6,046 nt of DNA from Pedobacter sp. UBA1654. Lineage in GTDB: Bacteria > Bacteroidota > Bacteroidia > Sphingobacteriales > Sphingobacteriaceae. Below the pieces are notes generated by a model. The model made no database searches and was not told the origin of the DNA. It saw nothing but the letters and a program-made list of their open reading frames with translations. The translations under genes and the position numbers were made by a program. Positions 1 to 4,033 of this stretch are shown here, one piece after another. Location of the stretch: NCBI GenBank assembly GCA_002320935.1, contig DCLG01000090.1, forward strand, positions 49,013 through 55,058, given 5' to 3'. Each line of letters begins with the position of its first letter. Position 1 is the stretch's first letter.

Positions 1-145
1 TACTTGTGCCATCTGTAGATGCGCCGTCAATCAGTAAATATTCGATGTTCGGATAACTTTGATTTAGAACCGACAACATTGTTCGTTCGATGTCCCTGAC
101 ATTATTGTAGACAATAGTAATGACGCTTAGTACAGGTTTAGACAT
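1..145 (-). CDS. Family 2 glycosyltransferase, N-terminal fragment (runs off the left edge)
   Basis: The reverse strand from an ATG at 145-143 reads 48 codons without a stop to the window edge, beginning MSKPVLSVITIVYNN. The hydrophobic first strand followed by YNN, then SVLNQSYPNIEYLLIDG and ASTDGT, is the standard start of a GT-A fold family 2 glycosyltransferase: the nucleotide-binding first beta-strand and the D-G-x-S-x-D-G-T loop that contacts the nucleotide sugar. Such enzymes are cytoplasmic or membrane-associated and transfer a sugar during assembly of O-antigen, capsule or exopolysaccharide. Donor and acceptor cannot be inferred. The gene starts 9 bases after the stop of the family 4 glycosyltransferase on the same strand, so the two are almost certainly cotranscribed. 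The catalytic residues of the C-terminal half lie outside the window. Confidence 0.93.
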   Translation of the reverse strand, partial: MSKPVLSVITIVYNNVRDIERTMLSVLNQSYPNIEYLLIDGASTDGTS

Positions 146-154
146 GTAATGGTA

Positions 155-1426
155 TTATTTGGGTTGCAGGTCAATCAGTGACTGATACAGGTTCAGGTGT
201 TTTTCTGCAACTACTGCTTCTGAGAAATGAATTAATATGGAGCGTCTTGCTTCTTTCTGGATCTCTGGTGCATGCTCATCATGGTAAAGCCATTCAATCC
301 CGGTAGCCAGGTCCTCTGCAGATTTGTAATCCGCTAAGTAGCCGTTCTCCAGGTGTTTGACCATGTCGGGTATTCCACCGGTTTTGAAGGCGACTACAGG
401 CGTTGCACAGGCCAGACTCTCCATTACGGTATTGGGAAGATTATCTTCCAGTGAGGGTGCTACAAATACGTCAGCAGCCGAATAGCATTTGGCAAGGTGG
501 CTGTCGTTGTTGATAGAACCCAGGAATGTCGTTTTGAATGGAAACACCGGCATATCGGCATTTGCCTTATTGCCAAATATCACAAGTTCTATCTTGTCCT
601 TATCAATGCCTGGTCTGCTGGCCAGGTCATTTAAGGCATCCACGAGATAGCTTGTACCCTTATGCTTATCGTTTTTGGACGGCATAGAGCCAGACATGAG
701 TACAAATTTATCTTCTGATATCCGCAGCATTTTCTTCGCCTCGGCTTTAACGTATGGTTTAAAGATATCAGTCTCGATAGTATTTGGAATTACGCTAACG
801 GGCCGGAAACCCATCAGACTGCTCATCTTAACGGAATCAGCCATCCAGTGGCTGGGCGCCACGATGTGGCAGTTTAATGCTGCGTAGGCCTTACTTTTCC
901 GCAACCAGGTTTTATGTGAAATGTCTTTTTCGCTGCTGTTCTTCAACAAGGGGCAAAACCCACATGACTTGTGATAGTTTTCACAGGAATAACGAACATG
1001 GCAACCGCCAGTAAAGGCATTGCTATCATGAAAAGTCCACACAATCGGCTTATCGAGTTCGTCTAGTTTGGCTAAATCCTCAGGCGATAGAAAGCCATGA
1101 TTGACCCAGTGGATATGGATGATATCTGCATCCTTAAGGCTGGGGTGTTTAGCGACATTGCGGCCAAACCAGCTTAGTGAAAATGGTGTTTTGCTGTTTT
1201 TGGCAAAGAGCTTCACAAGGTATCGCTCCGCAAGTATTTTAAAAACTGCAGTCGCTTTCCGGAAAATACCTTTACTAAAAGTGCCAGTTTCTTTACTCTC
1301 TTCAAATTGAAAAAACACCATTACCCTGGAAGCCGCTCCGCTTGCATTCAGCGCATGATTTAGGCGAAGACAAGCACGTCCGGCACCACCATTTCCCTGG
1401 TATGTATTTAAGTGTACAATTTTCAA
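155..1426 (-). CDS. Family 4 (GT-B fold) glycosyltransferase, TTG start
   Basis: The protein has 423 residues, a normal length for the family. The N-terminal Rossmann half opens with KIVHLNTYQ and a GGAGRA glycine loop (13-18), the acceptor-side signature of this group. The segment HIHWVNHGFLS (104-114), then WTFHDSNAFTGGCH (130-143), leads into four cysteines at 142, 148, 155 and 158 that may be structural or bind metal. The C-terminal donor-binding half contains FVAPSLEDNLPNTVMESL (321-338) and ATPVVAF plus GGIPDMV (341-356). The GT4 E-x7-E pair appears as D328 and E336, so the first Glu is Asp; from memory this SLEDNLPN variant is common in the subfamily. The role is transfer of a sugar from a nucleotide-sugar donor in cytoplasmic glycan assembly; the substrate is unknown. 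The start codon is TTG (1426-1424): there is no in-frame ATG or GTG before an upstream stop (TAA at 1453-1451), and the next Met (residue 36) would remove the glycine loop. It is the first gene of the leftward operon. Confidence 0.95.
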   Translation of the reverse strand: MKIVHLNTYQGNGGAGRACLRLNHALNASGAASRVMVFFQFEESKETGTFSKGIFRKATAVFKILAERYLVKLFAKNSKTPFSLSWFGRNVAKHPSLKDADIIHIHWVNHGFLSPEDLAKLDELDKPIVWTFHDSNAFTGGCHVRYSCENYHKSCGFCPLLKNSSEKDISHKTWLRKSKAYAALNCHIVAPSHWMADSVKMSSLMGFRPVSVIPNTIETDIFKPYVKAEAKKMLRISEDKFVLMSGSMPSKNDKHKGTSYLVDALNDLASRPGIDKDKIELVIFGNKANADMPVFPFKTTFLGSINNDSHLAKCYSAADVFVAPSLEDNLPNTVMESLACATPVVAFKTGGIPDMVKHLENGYLADYKSAEDLATGIEWLYHDEHAPEIQKEARRSILIHFSEAVVAEKHLNLYQSLIDLQPK

Positions 1427-1431
1427 TTTCT

Positions 1432-1439
1432 CAAAAATA
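1432..1439 (-). promoter_or_regulatory. Candidate -7 box for the leftward glycosyltransferase operon
   Basis: On the minus strand the bases from 1439 to 1432 read TATTTTTG, a full match to the Bacteroidota -7 consensus TAnnTTTG. It ends five bases before the TTG start codon, so transcription from it would begin at or within a few bases of that codon and give a nearly leaderless mRNA. No TTG-type -33 element is visible at the expected distance upstream. The box may therefore be a by-product of the inverted repeat it sits in rather than a working promoter. Confidence 0.3.
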
Positions 1440-1445
1440 CAGATT

Positions 1446-1479
1446 ATTGATTAGCGATTGCTATAATCTTGTATTTTTG
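1446..1479 (+). promoter_or_regulatory. Candidate promoter for the methyltransferase gene
   Basis: ATTG at 1446-1449 followed after 22 bases by TATTTTTG at 1472-1479 fits the Bacteroidota vegetative promoter pattern (TTG near -33, TAnnTTTG near -7), though the spacing is at the long end. It predicts a transcript start near 1484 and a leader of roughly 45 bases before the ATG at 1531. The -7 box lies in the right arm of the inverted repeat and the -33 element in the inner edge of the left arm, so a protein bound to the dyad would directly affect this promoter. Confidence 0.4.
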
Positions 1480-1530
1480 AAAAACTCCATTCCATACAGA
1501 TGATCTGGAATGTATTGAGCGTATAACATT

Positions 1531-2283
1531 ATGGATAATCTTCTAACCGACAGGGCTTTTTGGGTAAATTATTGGGAACGTAAAAGCGGATTATCTATAA
1601 ATGTGCCTGCAGATTATCTGTTTCACAAGGAACTGGGTGCGATTATCAAGGAAAAGCAGGTTCAAACAGCAATAGAATTGGGTGGTTTTCCAGGTTATTA
1701 CGCCGTATTCCTGAAAAAGTACTTTAAGCTGGATGTTACGCTTCTGGATTATTTCATCCATAAACCGATTACAAATTCGCTTTTGGCTGCAAATGGTTTG
1801 AGAGATCAGGATATCAAGGTAATTGAAACAGACCTTTTCAAATACCAACCAGAACAAAACTATGACCTTGTGCTGTCTTGCGGTTTGATTGAACATTTTG
1901 TAGATACCGCTGATATAATCAAGCGTCATATCAACTTTCTGAAGCCTGGAGGTAGTTTGTTTATTACCCTTCCAAATTTTAATGCTTTAAATGGTTGGTT
2001 TCAGAAGCAGTTCGATCCTGAAAACCATAAGATCCATAACATTAATTGCATGGATCCTGAACTGCTCGCTGGTATCTGCCGTAAGGAAGGCCTTCAAGTA
2101 ATCAAAGCAGGTTACTATGGTAACTTCAGCATCTGGCTTGAAGATGAGCAAAATAAGCCTGCTATGGTCCGGTTATTTAAAAAAGTGGTCTGGACAGCAG
2201 GAAAAGTATTCACCAAGCTGGTGCCCTTCAATTCGAAACAACTATCTCCGTATATCATCTTAGAGGCTAAAAAGCCGCTTTAG
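1531..2283 (+). CDS. Class I SAM-dependent methyltransferase
   Basis: The 250-residue protein has the Rossmann-like methyltransferase core in the expected order. Motif I is TAIELGGFPG (46-55), the acidic end of strand 2 is TLLDY (70-74, D73), the adenine-side acidic residue is in ETDLF (D101), motif IV is YDLVLSCGLIEHF (111-123), and motif VI is LKPGGSLFITLPNF (137-150). These match the Methyltransf_11/23 type, which transfers a methyl group from S-adenosylmethionine to a small molecule, lipid or sugar. Motif I is a variant: the middle Gly of the D/E-x-G-x-G-x-G loop is Phe53, though G51 and G55 remain. The start is chosen because the N-terminus (RAFWVNYWERK) resembles the usual FW..YW opening of such enzymes and no earlier in-frame start fits. 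No signal peptide or clear membrane segment is seen, so it is presumably cytoplasmic. It is divergent from two glycosyltransferases, which suggests a role in surface-glycan or lipid modification; that is inference and the substrate is unknown. Confidence 0.9.
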   Translation: MDNLLTDRAFWVNYWERKSGLSINVPADYLFHKELGAIIKEKQVQTAIELGGFPGYYAVFLKKYFKLDVTLLDYFIHKPITNSLLAANGLRDQDIKVIETDLFKYQPEQNYDLVLSCGLIEHFVDTADIIKRHINFLKPGGSLFITLPNFNALNGWFQKQFDPENHKIHNINCMDPELLAGICRKEGLQVIKAGYYGNFSIWLEDEQNKPAMVRLFKKVVWTAGKVFTKLVPFNSKQLSPYIILEAKKPL

Positions 2284-2328
2284 TAAATATTCCCGGATCC
2301 CCTGAAGTGCCAGAATCTTTTATCATGC

Positions 2329-2359
2329 TTGGGAAGGCGGAAATCACGAAATAAATTCC
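2329..2359 (+). promoter_or_regulatory. Weak candidate promoter for the sigma factor operon
   Basis: TTG at 2329-2331 and TAAATTCC at 2352-2359 are 20 bases apart, a good spacing for a Bacteroidota promoter, but the -7 box matches TAnnTTTG only in TA and the first two T positions. A second equally weak candidate is TTG at 2364-2366 with TAATTTCC at 2390-2397 (spacing 23), which would give an almost leaderless mRNA. Some promoter is expected in 2284-2403 because the preceding methyltransferase gene is functionally unrelated, but the sequence does not settle which. No convincing intrinsic terminator for the methyltransferase gene is visible in this gap. Confidence 0.2.
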
Positions 2360-2368
2360 CAAATTGTT

Positions 2369-2383
2369 AGCCTAAATCAGGCT
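2369..2383. repeat. Short inverted repeat upstream of the sigma factor gene
   Basis: AGCCT (2369-2373) and AGGCT (2379-2383) are exact reverse complements around a five-base spacer. The dyad sits 20 bases before the sigma factor start codon, between or downstream of the candidate promoter boxes, so it could be a small operator or a leader hairpin. A five-base match is short enough to arise by chance. Confidence 0.3.
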
Positions 2384-2403
2384 GCCAAATAATTTCCTTA
2401 GAC

Positions 2404-2904
2404 ATGAATGTACTGGCAATTAAACAGAGTAGTGAAAGTCAGTTTGAAAATTCCTATGCAAGGTATCACCGGAAGGTGTACGCATATTTTTATCAGAAAA
2501 CAAATTCAGCATATATGGCGGAAGAGTTGCTGCAACTCAGCTTTATTAAACTTTGGAACTTCCGACACACACTCGACGAGTCCATTCTTTTGGAGCCACA
2601 GCTATTTACCATTGCCCGCAGTTGTCTGCTTGACTATTTGAGGATGCAGGCAAACCAAACTAGGATGATCGAGTCCTTGAAAACGGAAGCCATTGTTCAT
2701 GCAGAGACACAAAAAGAATTTGATTCCGATCGGCATATCCAGGGCTTACTAAACATTTTACCGCCAGTGCGTAAACAGGTCTTTCTACTAAGCCGTTTAG
2801 AAGGATTTTCGAATAAAGAGATTGCTGACAAATTTGAAGTGTCAATCAGAACGGTAGAAAAACATATTTCTTTAGCCATTAAGCAGCTGAAAACCCTTAG
2901 ATAA
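2404..2904 (+). CDS. ECF-family RNA polymerase sigma factor, FecI-like
   Basis: At 166 residues this is a typical two-domain extracytoplasmic-function sigma factor. Residues 14-83 form the sigma-2 region: FENSYARYHRKVYAYF, then AEELLQLSFIKLW (39-51), the counterpart of the usual AEDxxQExFxxxW core helix, and ARSCLLDYLR (71-80), which together bind core polymerase and the -10 element. Residues 110-163 form sigma-4, with PPVRKQVFLLSRLEGFSNKEIADKF and the helix-turn-helix at 135-161 (recognition helix around SIRTVEKHISLAIKQLK) that reads the -35 element. The RTVEKH pattern is characteristic of Bacteroidota FecI-like sigmas. It is presumably held inactive at the membrane by the FecR-like protein encoded 54 bases downstream and directs transcription of the adjacent uptake genes. 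The ATG at 2404 gives the normal N-terminal length. The identity is clear; the regulon is inferred from position only. Confidence 0.95.
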   Translation: MNVLAIKQSSESQFENSYARYHRKVYAYFYQKTNSAYMAEELLQLSFIKLWNFRHTLDESILLEPQLFTIARSCLLDYLRMQANQTRMIESLKTEAIVHAETQKEFDSDRHIQGLLNILPPVRKQVFLLSRLEGFSNKEIADKFEVSIRTVEKHISLAIKQLKTLR

Positions 2905-2928
2905 TATTTTTTACCCGTTACGTGTTTT

Positions 2929-2957
2929 TCCTTTTAGGATCGTATTACTTAAAAGGA
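2929..2957 (+). promoter_or_regulatory. Hairpin abutting the fecR-like start codon
   Basis: TCCTTTTA (2929-2936) is an exact reverse complement of TAAAAGGA (2950-2957). With a G-U pair and one more G-C pair inside, the RNA stem would have 10 pairs (2929-2938 with 2948-2957) and a 9-base loop. The right arm contains AAAAGGA and ends one base before the ATG at 2959, so the stem would cover the ribosome entry region of the anti-sigma gene. It could tune the ratio of anti-sigma to sigma factor. There is no following U-run, so it is not a terminator. Function is inference. Confidence 0.45.
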
Positions 2958-2958
2958 C

Positions 2959-4023
2959 ATGGAAATTTCAGACGATTTGGTAGATCGGTTTTTTAAAGGG
3001 CAATGCAATTCAGAAGAGGCTGAAGCAGTATTGGCGTATCAGGAATCCAATCCCGAAGCACTTGAGCGACATCTCAGTAAGCGAGAATGGGATCAGGTTG
3101 AAGCCACGTCTGCGAAAATTCCTGAGCTGCAGTCTGAACGCATGCTAAAGCATATACGGCTCGCCATATCTAAAAAACCAGCAAGAAAGTTTACAATCAA
3201 ATACATAGCAATTGCTGCTTCCTTGTTGATTATTGCCGGCGCTTTTTTCTTTATCTTAAATCTGCAGCGCCCGCATTCAGAACATCAAACAGCAAGTGCC
3301 TCAGCAGGTTTGAAGTTCATCCGCAATCAGAGCAAGAACGTAAAAAGGTTTGTCCTGGATGATGGCTCAGCTGTTGATCTTGATTCGGGTGCCGAAATCT
3401 CCCTTCCACAGCATTTCCCAAATGACCGTTCCGGACTCAGGCTGAGCGGCAAAGCCAAGTTCTTTATCAGCAAGGATAAGAGCAGGCCGTTTTCAGTACT
3501 GGCGGCAAATACCACTACAACCGTACTGGGTACCATATTCATCATTGATGCACGCCCAGGTATACAGGCAACAAACATTAGCCTGTTAGCAGGTAAGGTG
3601 ATGGTCGAAGTTCCAGAAAAAACGACCGGACGCATTGCACAGCATTATCTGAGGCCTCGTCAGCAGCTGATACATTCGAGGGATTCGGGTACAACTGTCA
3701 TCGACGCTTCAGTTGATAAACGCAGGAAAGTAAAATCGCATCGTGATGAAGCGGTTTCTCCAAAGCCTGATCATGGTGTTCCTGCTTTTTCATTTCACCG
3801 GGTGCAGGTAGCTACAGTGTTCCAGACGCTGGAGCAATCCCATCGGGTAAAAATAGTCTTTCCCGCTAAGGGCTTGAAAAATAACTACTTCACCGGGAAC
3901 TTCCAGCCTGATGACTCGCTGGAACGGATGCTAAAGGTGGTAGCGGAGTTGAATAATATGGAGCTGAAGAAAACAGCGGCTGGATATCAGCTTCAAAATG
4001 GCAAGAATAAATTTCACCAATAA
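2959..4023 (+). CDS. FecR-family membrane anti-sigma factor with C-terminal DUF4974
   Basis: The protein has 354 residues in the standard Bacteroidota FecR layout. Residues 1-78 are a cytoplasmic, charged segment starting MEISDDLVDRFFKGQ that would bind the sigma factor. Residues 81-101 are a single membrane helix (KYIAIAASLLIIAGAFFFIL), preceded by KKPARK, which favours an N-in orientation. Residues 119-220 are the periplasmic FecR domain, with FVLDDGSAVDLDSGAEISLP, RLSGKAKFFI, PFSVLAANTTTTVLGTIF and SLLAGKVMVEVP. A basic, low-complexity linker (221-275) leads to a DUF4974 domain (277-345) with FSFHRVQVATVFQTLEQ and the FTGNF signature. The VLGTIF stretch holds a Gly191-Thr192 pair like the Gly-Thr self-cleavage site reported for Pseudomonas FecR-type proteins. 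The gene is 54 bases after the sigma gene and 10 bases before the susC-like gene, so all three are probably one operon. Sigma-factor control is known for the family; the specific partners are inferred. Confidence 0.95.
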   Translation: MEISDDLVDRFFKGQCNSEEAEAVLAYQESNPEALERHLSKREWDQVEATSAKIPELQSERMLKHIRLAISKKPARKFTIKYIAIAASLLIIAGAFFFILNLQRPHSEHQTASASAGLKFIRNQSKNVKRFVLDDGSAVDLDSGAEISLPQHFPNDRSGLRLSGKAKFFISKDKSRPFSVLAANTTTTVLGTIFIIDARPGIQATNISLLAGKVMVEVPEKTTGRIAQHYLRPRQQLIHSRDSGTTVIDASVDKRRKVKSHRDEAVSPKPDHGVPAFSFHRVQVATVFQTLEQSHRVKIVFPAKGLKNNYFTGNFQPDDSLERMLKVVAELNNMELKKTAAGYQLQNGKNKFHQ

Positions 4024-4033
4024 TAAATAATGT

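Larger units (their letters stand above)
1431..1480. repeat. AT-rich inverted repeat between divergent genes
   Basis: The left arm TCAAAAATAC (1431-1440) is an exact reverse complement of the right arm GTATTTTTGA (1471-1480). Pairing continues inward: GATTAT or AGATTAT (1441-1447) against ATAATCTT (1463-1470), with one extra base on the right. The total is 17 pairs with a single bulge around a 15-base centre (1448-1462). Outside the arms three more A/T pairs follow one mismatch. The dyad lies between a leftward and a rightward gene and carries a TATTTTTG box on each strand. It could be an operator or a bidirectional promoter element. A terminator is unlikely because both flanking genes start here and the stem is very AT-rich. 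Confidence 0.8.

Noticed and set aside
1431..1480. Phase-variable invertible promoter flanked by inverted repeats, as known for Bacteroides capsule loci
   Set aside because: The spacer between the arms is only about 15 bases, too short to hold a promoter for inversion by a site-specific recombinase, and no recombinase gene is present in the window. A simple operator or promoter dyad fits better.
1591..1929. 112-codon open frame on the minus strand
   Set aside because: It is antisense to the methyltransferase core motifs and is explained by the codon use of that gene.
2284..2340. Intrinsic terminator after the methyltransferase gene
   Set aside because: Only scattered short complementarity (TTCCC with GGGAA about 40 bases apart) and no stem followed by a T-run was found.
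3327..3635. 102-codon open frame on the minus strand
   Set aside because: It is antisense to the conserved FecR domain and shows no recognisable motif.
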